The notes under the pieces were generated by a model. The model saw nothing but the letters and a program-made list of their open reading frames with translations, was not told the origin of the DNA and ran no database searches. From Naganishia liquefaciens (lineage: Eukaryota > Basidiomycota > Tremellomycetes > Filobasidiales > Filobasidiaceae): a stretch of DNA of 64,000 nucleotides. Where the stretch lies: positions 248,001-312,000 of the forward strand of contig BLZA01000002.1 of assembly GCA_013423385.1 (NCBI GenBank). The letters are read 5' to 3'. A program made the translations under genes and the position numbers. Of this stretch, positions 10,546 through 22,283 are shown in pieces; the stretch's first letter is position 1; every line of letters starts with the position of its first letter.

Positions 10546-12086
10546 CTATGATGTCCGATCGACCTGTTTTCCTTTGGCACTTTTGATCATCAACGCCTCA
10601 GAATCACTTGTCGCCCCGCCGCTCGTACTGCCGGCGCTTCCACTGCCATTCCGACTCGGCCCGCTCGACGGTACGGTGATGGTACTGATCGAGCCGTGGT
10701 GTTGATGCAGCGAGACGGGCGTCATCCCGGTGAATTCCGAGACGGCGCTCGGCGTGTGGGGCGAGAGGTGGCCCTGATGATATGGCTGCAAGCTCCTGCG
10801 GGAATCCCTTGTTCGTCGCGGTGAGCTACCATACATACTCGTCGTGTATTGCCCAAACTCGGAAACGCTGTTGGTCCTTGAGTTTACAAGGTAACCGTCC
10901 GGGGCCGTGTTAGGGTCGAGTGGCGTCGGCATGGTCAGCGTGATTCGACGTCCACCATGGGGTGTGTTGTTGAACCCGTTGGAATGCATCGATGCCATCG
11001 AGGGCGAATGCGAGACCTGAGGGAACATCATCGTTGAGCGAGATGATCTTCTGGAGATGCTGTGAGTGCCGATATCAACGCTCGCAGGGGGTGCCAATCC
11101 CGTCGTCTGAATCGGTGCGGGCATAGGCCGATTCTGCTCAAGCTGAGGCGCTCGTCCACTCGCGTTGACGGCATTGGTCAACGCCATAGACGACTGGGAT
11201 GACATTGGCTGTAGGCTTCGTGTCGGCGTCGATGGCGTCGATGCGGTGTTCGCCATGTATTGCGGTTGCGGAGGTGTCCACGAATCCGCATTGAGACCGG
11301 AGGGAATTGATATGGGGCGATTGTAGTTGGGGTAGTAGGAGGGCAAGGAAGGCGCATAGACTAAACACGGGAATCAGACCCGAGAATTTGTGACATGGAA
11401 TCTCTTACGCGAATTGAACGACTCGTGTCCACGCGATTTGGATATCGTTGGACGCTCTTCCTTGTCCGCAACCGGTTTTCCAGAAAAGACCATGTCAGGT
11501 CGCGGCGGTCTGAAAAGGAATTCGTCAGCGGACCGCCGGGCGATGGATTACGGACTTACGGTATAGGATACCTCTCGACATCTCTTCTTCTCCGCTTCCA
11601 TCTAATCAATAGCCACGCCAACACACACAGCGCAAGTACGCCCACAACGCCTCCGACGATCCCCCCAATCGCGCCTGCTGACAATCCGTGATTTGTCGAT
11701 GCAGCGGTTCCATCGTTACTGGACGAGATGACAGAACCGGCGGTGATGGATGCGGGCGCGGTTGTAGCTTGCAAGGTTTGGGATGATGAGCTTGCCATAC
11801 TCGAGCTCGCCGCACTTGAGCTCACGACGCTCGAGCTGACAGCGCTGGAGCTCGTGGTGGACATAGGCCGCGAAGCGGATACCGAAGCTGACGAGCTTGA
11901 TGTTTCCGCTCGAGACGTTGCAGCCGAAGTGGACGTCAACGAGGCAGATCCGGAAGACGCAGAAGATGCCGGGCGAGTGGACGATGAGGCTTGAGAGGGT
12001 GTTGCGGGAATCGGAGTGCTGACGTTCGAGGTCACAGATGACACGGCCGACGGAGAGTTCGGAATAGACGACGATGTTGTCGACAT
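10546..12086 (-). CDS. Ser/Thr-rich single-pass membrane protein (Mid2/Axl2-type architecture)
   Basis: Starts at the ATG at 12086 (MSTTSSSIPNSP). About 130 residues of almost pure Ser/Thr/Ala follow, then a Gly-rich transmembrane helix (GAIGGIVGGVVGVLALCVLA, then WLLI) and a basic stop-transfer (RWKRRRRD). Two short introns (about 11514-11560 and 11360-11406) lead to a long cytosolic tail (VFSGKPVADKEERPTISKS, SLPSYYPNYNRPISIPSG). The tail is rich in Ser, Pro, Asn and His, with possible phosphosites (RRSSRST, SRNGSGS), and ends in KGKQVDRTS-stop. Wall-stress sensors and polarity receptors of fungi have this plan: O-mannosylated rod, GxxxG-type helix, disordered tail. No cleavable signal peptide is seen, so it would insert as a signal anchor with its N-terminus outside, unless an upstream exon was missed. 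No named family assigned. Confidence 0.65.
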
Positions 12087-14139
12087 TTTGACCGAGACGT
12101 TGTTGGTATTACGGGTATAAGGGCGGTAGACAGGGTGTTGCGTCAGGTATTGACGTTTCAAGTTATAAGACGAGAATTATGCAGAAGCGATCATGCGCTG
12201 CGGAACAGGCAGAGACTGAGCCTGGTGGTGTCGCGGGTGACGGATATCGGTAGACGGCCAAACGGACTCGACGCGTAAATGTAGGCAAGTCGAGCGGCGA
12301 ATGGTGTTCGGGTCGTTGTTACTTGCGAGAGATGAGATGCATCGTCCGAGGACACCAAGAGGACGTGACTACCAAGACTGTCTGTCCTTCTGCTTACCGC
12401 GGCGTGCAATGTTTGTTGATGGTCATCAAAAATGAGAAACGGGGGCTGTACATGTGCAGTACATGCATTATTGCAGTGGTACATGCCCGGTAGAAAAACC
12501 GCCGGGTGTCGGATCCAATTCTCAGGCGGGCGGACGAGCAGCGCCGCAGAGCAGCGCGCTTGCATCGGTGACTTGCTTGCCCGCCGCGGCTTTGACATTA
12601 TTTCAGCTTCATCATGACTCCCAACCGGCCTCGATATTCGCACATCGTCTGATCCATACAGGGCAAAACAGTATATCTCCTCGTCCCGCATCCATTGATG
12701 CAGTCTACCATCATGTTTTCGCCTTCTCTGCAAGATCAGATGTCGTCGACCCGCGCGGCTGAAAGCATGTCGAAACGCATGTCGAGTGATCTTCCCGCAC
12801 GGGGAAACCAGGGTCCGAGCTCTTCGTCGGAACCCGATCACAGCCGGCCCACAGAGACAAGCCCGCTCACGCGCTCATGAATCATGCAAACAAGGTACTT
12901 GTCAAAATGGAAAGCTTCTGTGCCTTCAGGGAGCGAGGTCTGACGGATCGTCCTCCGGATCTCTGCAGCTATCTCTGCACAATAACGTCGCTAGAGCGCG
13001 CACGTTCGGTATTCGCAGCTCGATGGCGCAACGGCGAAATCCTTGTCGAAAAGCCGGAGCAGCATGCAGAGGACCCCGGAATTTCCGGTGCTTCTAGCAA
13101 ACGACATCTCACTCTAGTGTTCCCGACGAATAATCTACAGCCCTTCTGCTGCGTATTAACCATCCCACATTCCGAGCAATAGCTTCAGAAGCGCCGAACG
13201 GCTTCGAAATATTCAATAATGAGCCATTGAGCAATTTCCCTCAAGCTAATGGCTCGCGCCGCAGCGAGCGGGCATTTAGGCCGATGTCTTTACTGATGTC
13301 GGACGGTTCGTCAATCGATTCAGCCTCATACACACATTGGAATCTCGTGGAGAAATCTAGTTGGCTAGGTGATGGGAAACGTTTCCCCATCATTCACGGT
13401 AAAGCATGGGCGGAAGTTTGCCAGTTGGTCAATCACGTACTGCAGCATGTCATCATGGGAAAGCCAAGGCGTGACGAGGAGTCGATCTAGTGAAATTGGC
13501 TTGAGCAAGAACAACCCATGCGCTGCGATGTATTCCATTGTTCACGAAAGTGCTTCCGATCTCTATTCAATAACGCAGCTTCCCAAGAGCTAGACCAAGT
13601 ATTGTTTCGCACCGCCTCCCTCTACTGGATGAGCTGCCAGATGCATATATCCGCACATCTATAGCAGCAACGATCGCTCTTGCAGGGTTCTTGAGCTCCA
13701 TACTCTGCACGGTACTTCCGGTTGACATTTGTTCTTGGTATGCCGTTCGGAGGCAACATCTGTCTTGATACCGTAAAGACCTAGCTCAAGACTTGGCGTC
13801 GGAACCATCGATCGCCATTCAGCTTGGCCCTGATTTATCGTCTTCTACTGAACCGACGCCAAAGTCTGACCGAGTCCGGCTGGAGGGATTACCGGGATGC
13901 TGAAGGTCCCATCTATTCATGAGTTTTGAACTCATCAAAGTTTCGCCAAGTGGACAGCTCACTCCCAAAATATGATAAATCTCATCGCGCTGACATGACG
14001 AGCATGTCGACCGGAGAATCTGCATGACTGGTCATATGGCCAAGACTACACGCACTGTACGGACAACTCAACCGATACTAGAGACACCGCCCCGAACAAC
14101 CGACCTTCTACAATGATCGACACCCCGCGCCAGGAAACA
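12087..14139. other. Long intergenic stretch without a convincing gene
   Basis: About 2 kb between the start of the Ser-rich membrane gene and the stop of the next minus-strand gene. The longest open frame (12191-12841, minus, 216 codons from an alternative start) is low-complexity Arg-rich and resembles nothing known. A 60-codon plus frame at 12698-12880 (MQSTIMFSPSLQDQ) is Ser/Met-rich and cannot be supported. Diffuse regulatory sequence or an unrecognised non-coding gene remains possible. Confidence 0.4.
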
Positions 14140-17100
14140 TCAACTCTTCCAGCTGCTGCTACGCTGTTCAACATTCTCTCCCTCTTTGCCTCGTCGACCC
14201 AATGAGAAGAAACGATGTGGCTTTCTCTCGCCTGCGTCCGGTTCCTCTTTATTGACAACAGCATGCTCCCAAGCGTATTTTGCATTGTGCTCGGCAGAAA
14301 TCGAACGAACGGTCGGGGTCTCTGAAGACTGAAAGGGCGAAGGATGCGCAAACGGCGTTTCTTGACGGCCTTGGTTGACGTTGCCCCACTTTCCCAGCGA
14401 ACTCCAGCGAAGCGTCTTCTTCTCAGCTGCAGACGGCGCAAAGGCATTGGTGTAGCCGGCATTGGGCACCGGTAGGCTTTCATTTGAAGTCGTTTGAGCC
14501 AAGGGGAATCCAAAAGGACTGTGTCGGTCGTTTGAATTGTGACTCGAGAAGGGCGAAGATGCATCGAGAGCGTTGAGCTTGGAGGGGGAAGGCCATCGAC
14601 GGGGCGCGTGATCATCATAGTCCATATGTTGAATGGCACGATGCAGCAATCCCGCATTCAGGGCCGGTGAGTTACGCGATTCTTCGGGCGACGGGTCACT
14701 GCTCAAACCAAGCGCATGATCGTGAGCAGGAGCCGGAGATACGGCTTTCGGCGTCGGCAAGGCCCACTTTTCGTCGGAAGCGGACACGGCAAATTCCACG
14801 GCTGCTTCTTTGCGATCCATGGCATCCCAGGGGTCTTCCAAGTCGATCTTGCTCTCCGAGGGCATCTGATCGCCCTCCAGAGATCGAAACAGCTCTTGTG
14901 GGAGCAGATTGGCAGTGAACGACAGCGACATGTTTCCCATGGGCGATCCCGGGTCCTCGATTTCCGACTCGCCACCTTGTATCGGTGCACCGAGCGGACC
15001 AAAGCCCTCAAAGCCTGACAAGTCTCGAAAGGCCGACGGTGGCGCATTCATGTCGTTTATGTACTGCTGCGAAGAGTCCCGCAGAATGGATGCAGTCGCT
15101 TGAGTAGACGGCATTCGCTGAGGCTGACTAGACGGATACGGAAGCGCTTGTGCATACGGATCTCGAAAGTTACCGACAAAGGCCGCTTGAGCAGATGTCG
15201 GAAGGCGGTTTTGTGAGAATTGAGCGACTTCAGGAGTAGACGGGTTCGAGCGGGACTTGTCTTCGTGGTCTTCGCGGATAAAAGGATCAACAGGTGTCTG
15301 CGGGCTATTGTCGATTAATGCCTGCAAGGCGTCCACCGCTTCTGCCACTTGTGCCGCAAGTTCCCCGTTGGAATGTGTTTCTTGCACCACAAAGTCTTCC
15401 AACTGTGCAATCTCCCGCTGACACGTTTCCATCTCCTCTCGCGCCATCTTTTCATGCTCGGTCGTCTCGTTTTTGGCGGTTCGGATGGACAAGCTGCAAT
15501 TCTCGATTTCCTGCTTGAAATCACTCATCTCGCTCTTCATCTTGTCGATCCGTCCAAGAATCGCATCCCGTTCCGCTTCCACAGATTTCAGCTTCTTCTC
15601 GGCCTCGCGTCGCGCACCCTCTGCCTGCCTCTTGTTCTCCTCGAGTCCTCTCATCTTGGTCTTGAGATCTGCCCGGTCCGCATCTTCGTCCTTTTTCTTC
15701 CTTCTTAGCTCATCCACAGACGTCTGAAGCTGCGCCTGCGAGTTGTTAATGCTAGCATCAAAGCTGGCGAGCTGTTCGCGAAGATCAGTGACAGCGCTTT
15801 GAGCAGCCGTCAATGACGCCGTCAATTCGCGAACGACGGGAGACTCTGGGTCGATGCTGGAGTGGCGACTTTCATCTTGCGTTATCGGTTCGGGCGCTAT
15901 CTTGGCTACCGACGGTTTGGCTTTCTGCGTCGAGTCGTCGCGAATGTGTAAAGGAAGAGATGCGTCGGCTCGTAATGGAGGAGGCGACTCTGCGCGCGAG
16001 GGGGTGATAGTCGACTTGAGCGGCAAGGAAGCTGAATGAAGACGGATGAGTTTGATTTCCGCGAATTCCGTATTACTTACCTTCGGCGTCCAGGTCATCT
16101 TTGGGCGATGTAAGCACGCCAAGCAGACCCGCTTCTTCTCCGCCCACACGTCGACCGGCCAAGCCGATGACCTCTTTGCCGATGCCCGTTCCACTCTTGC
16201 CCAACAGCCGCTTCTTTTTCCCGCCTTCCTCTCCCATTGACATGATCCAGCGAAAAAGCTGCTCGGAACGTTTCGGGTCAATCAGCGGCAGGTGAACAGC
16301 AATAGCACCCATCGACCACCAACGACCGAATGCTCCGATGAACCAAACGCCCGCCACGGTCGGATCTCGCGCGCCATCCAAATTCATGAGACTGTGCAAG
16401 TCACGATCGTGCTGAGCTCCGGTCTCATCTGCTTCGCTATTCATGCCGGAAGACAATGTCCCTGCGGATGCGTGAGCTTTGGAGGGCGTTGACGGGATTG
16501 GTTTGATGGAAGATCGACGTCCAAGACCGGAAGAATGTCCACGGGGATGACTGTGTGATGACTTGGGCATGATGGCGACCAACGAGAAGAGCGCAATGTT
16601 GCGAAACTTGTATGCCGGCGTCCGCAGATGAATGGAGACGTGGTTGGAGAATCGGAAAGGCATCAAAGCAGGCGTCTCGCTAGACGGACCGTGTCCGTTG
16701 CGTTGCAGAGATTCGCCCATACCTTCCTTGCTGGTTTCGTTTCCATCTTCAACGGATCCCGGAGACCGCCTATCCTGAGGTTGGCTGGGCGGCGCAGATG
16801 CATACAATTCCTGAACGTGTTTCCGAAAGGACTCTTCGGCCAGGTATTTCCGGAACGAGGCTTCGTCCGGGCTGGAGAAGAAGGCTATACGAGACGTCAG
16901 AAGTGGAGATTGATACGCGGGCCGAAAAGGCTTACCGAGGATGCAAGTGCCAATCAGAAATAGTGACCATGTGATGAACCGCATAATGTCCAGGTTTCGT
17001 ACGCTCGCAAACCAAGTGGAGACATGAGGATGACTAAAAGCTGAGGCGACGGCCGGAAGGCCGTCTTCAACAACGTCTTTCAAGTCGTTTGTCATGAGTG

Positions 17101-18076
17101 CTAAAAGTAAACGTGAGCAAGGAAAGAGGAAGAGGGGCACATAACTTACCAGGCATAGACTTCACAGATTCTCGACGATACACGGCGTCCGTCTCGGCAA
17201 TACGCGGGGTTGGCTGAAATGCGACAGAGAGCGATACGAGATCTTTCTGCGCACTAGCGAAACTCGCAATACTGCCTAGTTTCTCGTTGATGTTGGATAT
17301 AAAAGCTTCCACTGGGCTTCCTTCTCTCAATGCACTTCCCAAAGGCTCCTCACTCGTCGTCACTTGCGCAGCCTGCTTTCCTGCGGTTTCCGTCCACAAG
17401 ACTCCCGACGTCCGCGTAGGTTCCGTTGCCGGTTGCAGGTCGCCTAGTGACAGCCAAGGAGCTGAAGAGGCGGCAAAGAGGGTGCTTCCAAGAGCGATGA
17501 GGAGCACCAAGAGCCAGTACGTGCGATCCGATCGTGATCTTGAGACCGCCGGTGCGGAAATGCAATCGGGTGAAACCCTTTGTGAAGAGTTGCCTTTCGG
17601 GCTAGAGGTATCTGTGACAGGCCGTCGATCCTCTTTGGCCGAAAGACCCCGAGGGGCTGTAGCGGTAGAGTGGGCGTTGGAAATCGTAATGTTTGAATGC
17701 GTGACGGAAAGACACGACGCTGGTAGCGCTGAAGAGGTAACGCTTGTAGGTTTCGTCCGCGGTTCCGAGCCATGAATCCTGTCGGATGGTCGGGATTCTG
17801 AGGAAGCGCAAGGCTTCGGGTAGCTCCAGACGGTCGACCGCTGATGAACGAGCGACTTGCGCGTGGCGGATGTTGTAACGCTCCGCAGAAACAAGAATCA
17901 AGGATCCCGCGATCTTCGAGAGCTTGCCGAAAACGCTCCCCGCCACGTAGGATTCCGATGCGCGAGTCCTCTCGAGCACGCTTCTCGGCAACTCTTCTGA
18001 CGGATGGAACCGTTGGGTAGAGGATGGAGGATGCCAAAGCGTACGGGAACGTCGGTCGTCCGTCTAGGACCCCCAT
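14140..18076 (-). CDS. Multi-pass membrane protein with long coiled coil (unknown function)
   Basis: No family recognised. In order: an uncertain N-terminus (a start at 18076, MGVLDGRPTF, needs at least one unplaced intron); a Ser/Pro-rich stretch; TM1 (TYWLLVLLIALGSTLFAAS); a conserved-looking loop (NINEKLGSIASFASAQKDLV); TM2 (IMRFITWSLFLIGTCIL); a loop with FRKYLAEESFRKHVQELYA; TM3 (YKFRNIALFSLVAIMP); and TM4 (TVAGVWFIGAFGRWWSMGAI). A cytosolic region follows with a heptad-rich coiled coil of about 130 residues (15300-15800) and a long disordered Ser/Pro tail ending GRRGKEGENVEQRSSSWKS. Introns near 17102-17150, 16884-16934 and 16032-16080 keep frame. The plan suggests a membrane tether or organiser, but no role is claimed. 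The span 17900-18076 is low confidence. Confidence 0.6.
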
Positions 18077-18831
18077 GTCATAGCCGTTTAGACTATTTTC
18101 GATTGGGGCGGTTCCGGCTTACTAATGGCCCACTAGCGCCCTTTTCGCGCTTCCTCGTTCTATGCAGCGAGGTCCGTGCCTGGTGAGCTGGTGAGCAATC
18201 CACCGACGGAGAAGGGCTCTTCCAAGGTCTACGGTAATGTAAGGGATAGCTTCACGAGGGCGTGCAGCCCGAAAGTTAAAAGGTTGAACTTGAGATCAGG
18301 GCATGTGTGCGCCGAGAATTGAAGCGTGACTGATATATGCCTCCATGCGCCCGCCGCTGGATACAGAATCGGTAGTGACAAACGGCTCACAGCTGAAGAA
18401 CTTCTGTGATAGTCCAGTACATGTCCTGCTGTATCAGGGGTGTCGCAGAGCTTGTCGATGATAGATGATCCCTCATGCAAAGCCCCGATGGACCCCTGAC
18501 GGAAGCACCGGCTGTAAGATCTCGCGTTTCAGCCTTAATGAGGTTTACGACCGATCGTTCAACCTTGATGAGTAATCGCTCCCACGCCTGAAACATGAGG
18601 AGCTGACCAGCTAGCTGACCTGAGTGACAAATTGACGAGCAATGTTGTGAGAGCCGTTGGTCATCCTTGCACCTCTCAAGAGAATTCTTGCGCCTCTCGA
18701 GTGTTCAACCAGTATCCTATTAAAGCGAGCTTGGGTCTCGCCGCTTGACAAACCGCTCGGTCAAAGGCCACATGCAAATCTGCTCTCGAGCCATCTCTAC
18801 TTTCACCACTCCGATCTTATTCAGAAGAACG
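18077..18831. promoter_or_regulatory. Divergent intergenic region
   Basis: About 750 bp between the coiled-coil membrane gene (-) and pirin (+). No exon, TATA box or RNA gene was recognised. Confidence 0.35.
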
Positions 18832-20358
18832 ATGCCTACTCAAACTTCCCGAAAAGTCACCAAGTCTGTCTTTGCTGTGAGTCTGTGCGGGTTATCGTTC
18901 GTCAGCTTCCACGACAGACACTTACCCCTCGCTAGATCGAGCAAAAGGAAGGCGCAGGCGCCGTAGTCCGAAGGAGCATCGGTTCTCCAGCGCTTCGCAA
19001 TCTCAGTAGGCCGTCTGAAATATCTCGATGCCTTGCATCGCTGATATATGACTCTTAGCACCATTCTTGATGCTTGATCATTTCATGTATGTTTCCTCGT
19101 CAACCTCGCTGTCGAGCGGGACACTGAAAATGGCCTTATCATAACCAGTATACGGAAGGGAGCCGGCTTTCCGGATCACCCACATCGCGGCCAGTGTAAG
19201 CCTCGGGTTCTGAAAGACTAGAGTATATCTACTGAGCCAATCGCTTCAGCTACCGTCACGTACATGCTAGAAGGCAAAGTCCAGCATGAAGACTTTGCGG
19301 GCCATACGGGAACGTGAGTGCAGTTATACCGGGGATTGACGCTTTTTGCTGATAGTACATATGTTTAGAATTGGCCCCGGTGATCTACAATGGATGGTAG
19401 CAGGCAAGGGCATCATGCACGCAGAGGTATGTCTGACTACGTCCTACCAAGCCGCCCTGTTCTAACCCGCATCTCCTCAGATGCCGCTGCACGAAGAAGG
19501 TCGTCCTGATCCACAAGGCCTACAACTGTGGATCGATCTGCCAGCGAAAGACAAGGGAATTGAGCCTCTCTATCAAGAAATGTCCAGCTCAGAGTGAGTC
19601 TTTCAGGTCCGACGAATACTGCATTTTCTGACTTGCATGAGAACTCGCTAGAATAACGACTGTACGCCCGTCGCCCGATGTCGAGATTTCAGTAATCTCT
19701 GGAGAATCCCACGGAGAGAAGGTGAGCAACCTCCTCGAACGCATCGGATACAGCCATTGACAAGCTGCTCATTACAGGGTGTCGTGCGGCCCGTGGGAGG
19801 TTGTTGGTACCTGGACTTCAAGCTCAAATCTAAAGGCGCCAAAGTTTTCCAGCCTTTGCCGAAAGGATGGACCAGCTTTATCTATCGTACGTCTACAGCT
19901 ACGCAGATATGGTCACCCGCTAACCCAAATCCAGTGTTGTCCGGTGCCCTGACCGTCGGAGGGCAGTCGGAAGTGCAAAATGCTTTTCACACTTTGGTTC
20001 TCTCGGCTGACGACGGAGAAGACGGCGTTTGGCTCGAGGCGGCAGAGGATGGCTTGACGCGAGGCGTATTGATCGCGGGAGAACCGCTGAAGCAGCATGT
20101 CGTACAGGTAAGCTTCGATCAAGCTCAGGAAGAGACGTCCAGCTGATTCGGGCATCAAGTATGGACCATTCGTCACCACATCGGTAGATGAAGCCCGTCA
20201 GGCAGTGATGGACTGTAAGTGATTCGCAAGCGTTCACTGGACGTCACGCTGACATACGATGCCCTCGTGCAGTCCAAAACGCGCAGAATGGGTTCGAAAG
20301 GGCCAAACACTGGCGCAGCGAGATTGGGAAACCGCTCACGAACCGCATGGTCCGATAG
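18832..20358 (+). CDS. Pirin family protein (cupin, iron-binding)
   Basis: Pirins are bicupin iron proteins; some have quercetin 2,3-dioxygenase activity and others act as nuclear redox-sensing cofactors. Eight or so short exons can be joined in frame: MPTQTSRKVTKSVFA, then EGAGAVVRRSIGSPALRNL, PFLMLDHF, KGAGFPDHPHRGQ, STVTYMLEGKVQHEDFAGHT, GPGDLQWMVAGKGIMHAEMP, PVGGCWYLDFKL, VLSADDGEDGVWLEA, and the C-terminus QNAQNGFERAKHWRSEIGKP with TAG at 20356-20358. The iron ligands expected in the N-terminal cupin (two His in HPHRG, His in VQHED, Glu in MHAEM) are all present, so it should bind metal. It is first of three same-strand genes of small-molecule metabolism. Confidence 0.93.
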
Positions 20359-20761
20359 AGCGTGGCTGGATGGCAGGGGTTTGAGACGGTTTGTCTGTGA
20401 CTGAGAAATCTGTATCGAGTATTCCATTGGTCCCTAGTTCCGTGAACAAGTCCTTGACGAGGATAGCCTGTAGAGTCTGCCTCATGGAGATCGCCTACCA
20501 CACGGCTCTTGTCGCCAACACCGCCGCACCCCCTCAGCCAGAGACAATAATAATGCCCCGAGATGCCACGTCATCGCGGTCGGGACGTTTGCGCCGAGCG
20601 GAAACCCGGGCCGTGAAGCCGGAGGGAGCGTCTTTTGTTTCAACGGCCAAGGTATCAACGGGCCATGGATATATAAATCATGAACGGCTCAAAGGCAGCC
20701 TCCTCTCCACCGAAAAATACCCTCACGACTTCTCCACCTCTCCACCTCGTGATCTCCCAGA
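20359..20761 (+). promoter_or_regulatory. Promoter region of the aldo-keto reductase gene
   Basis: About 400 bp between pirin and the reductase. A consensus TATA box (TATATAAA, 20670-20677) sits 85 bp upstream of the ATG, followed by a CT-rich leader. A TATA box suggests regulated, stress-type expression. Confidence 0.6.
20670..20677 (+). promoter_or_regulatory. TATA box of the aldo-keto reductase gene
   Basis: TATATAAA lies 85 bp before the start codon, in a position usual for fungal TATA promoters. Confidence 0.6.
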
Positions 20762-21957
20762 ATGACTTTTTCGAAAACCCTCACCCTCAACACGGGAGCC
20801 AAGATCCCTACCGTCGGCCTGGGAACATGGCAAGCTGCGCCGGGCGAAGTCGCCAAGGCCGTCGAAGCGGCTCTCAAGGCTGGCTACCGACACATTGACT
20901 GTGCATGGGCGTATGGCAACGAGAATGAAGTCGGCGAGGGCATCCAGGCGTCGGGCGTGCCGCGAGAGGAAATCTTTATCGTTTCCAAGCTCTGGAGCAC
21001 GTTTCACCGAACACCCGAAAAGGGATTGCAAGAGTCGCTCGAGAAGTTGGGAACAGACTATCTGGATTTATACCTGATGCACTGGCCGATCCCGCTGAAT
21101 GGCGAAAACAAGAGCGTAAGTTCTTCCCGGATCGTTCTTATACCGTGTGCTAATGCCACGACCCAGCACCCTCTGGTTCCTACACGAGCAAACGGCGCCC
21201 GAGATCTGGACGAAGAGTGGTCGTACATTGACACCTGGAAGGAGATGGAAAAGCTCGTCGATACGGGCAAGGTCAAGGCTGTAAGTGCTATCCCAGTCTC
21301 ACTGGAGGCATATCGCCTGACCCTCGAACCTAGATCGGAGTCAGCAATTGCTCTGTCCCATACCTCGAGGAATTGCTCAAGCATGCCAAGATCGTCCCCG
21401 CGGCCAATCAGTGTGAATGCCATGCCCTCAACGCCGAGCTTGAATTGGCCGACTACTGCAAATCCAAGGGGTAAGTCCGGGAGCCATCACAGATGACCTT
21501 TGGCTCAAGCCTCTTTTACAGCATTGTCTTTGAAGCCTACTCGCCACTGGGTTCTTCGGGTTCGCCTCTGATGAAGGAAGATGTCGTTCTCGATATTGCC
21601 AAGAAGAACGGCGTAGAACCCGGAACCATCCTCCTGTCTTACCTCGTGAACCGAGATATCGTCGGTACGTACCCATGCCGCCTGCGGCATCGTATTGCAC
21701 TAACCTCGAACGTCAGTTCTGCCCAAGTCTGTCAACCCGACACGAATTGCCTCCAACCAGAATATTATCGATCTCTCGCCAGAGGATATCGAAAAGCTCA
21801 ACCAGTTGGGCTCGGGTGACCAGCAGAAACGGTACTGCAACCCTCCTTGGGTAAGTCTATACGTGTGATCGACTCGAATGGTTTATTGACGGAGATGTGC
21901 ATCAGGGCGTCGACTTGAAGTTCAAGGGCTGGAAGGTCTTGTCTACCGCCAAGTAGA
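20762..21957 (+). CDS. Aldo-keto reductase (Gcy1/Ypr1-like)
   Basis: NADPH-dependent reductase of aldehydes and ketones, cytosolic, AKR superfamily. The TIM-barrel signature runs through the exons: MTFSKTLTLNTGAKIPTVGL, GYRHIDCAWAYGNENEVGEG, FIVSKLW, DYLDLYLMHWPI, KAIGVSNCSVPYLEELLKH, AANQCECHALN, IVFEAYSPLGSSGSPLM, VLPKSVNPTRIASNQNI and a final exon ending FKGWKVLSTAK. The catalytic tetrad is visible: Asp in HIDCA, Tyr in AYGNE, Lys in VSKLW and His in LMHWP. The KSVNPTRI segment is the NADPH-binding motif. Five short introns (first about 21117-21166) all restore frame. Closest in style to fungal glycerol or aldehyde reductases of the Gcy1/Ypr1 group; exact substrate unknown. Confidence 0.95.
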
Positions 21958-22205
21958 TATCGCTTTCAACAAAATTGAGACGGTTGTATAATATTACTGG
22001 GGGTGTGGACCCGAATAGATAAAAGTCAATGACATTGAAGGTTTCTGCCGGAGGAGTGTGATGGGTCATTCCCCCGATTCATCTCCAGATATGTCGGAAG
22101 CACGACGAATATATCGGTCGATTGTCGTTAATCATTGCGCCATACTGCTATACCCGATGCTGAGTCATCCGAAACAAGCCCATTCACGACGGACGGCTTT
22201 GCAAC

Positions 22206-22214
22206 TATATATAT
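22206..22214 (+). promoter_or_regulatory. TATA box of the DUF1348 gene
   Basis: TATATATAT lies about 70 bp before the ATG at 22284. The 326 bp between the reductase stop and this start hold no other recognisable feature. Confidence 0.5.
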
Positions 22215-22283
22215 TCACGGCCCTGCTGTGCGTTTGGTACTCTTCCCGCTAGCATCGCAACGGCCATTTATCTGATCACAACC

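Noticed and set aside
12191-12841. 216-codon minus-strand open frame in the 2 kb gap
   Set aside because: No start with good context, no recognisable motif, and Arg/His-rich composition unlike neighbouring proteins.
12698-12880. 60-codon plus frame MQSTIMFSPSLQDQ...
   Set aside because: Good ATG and Ser-rich product, but no splice sites, promoter signal or family evidence; chance cannot be excluded.
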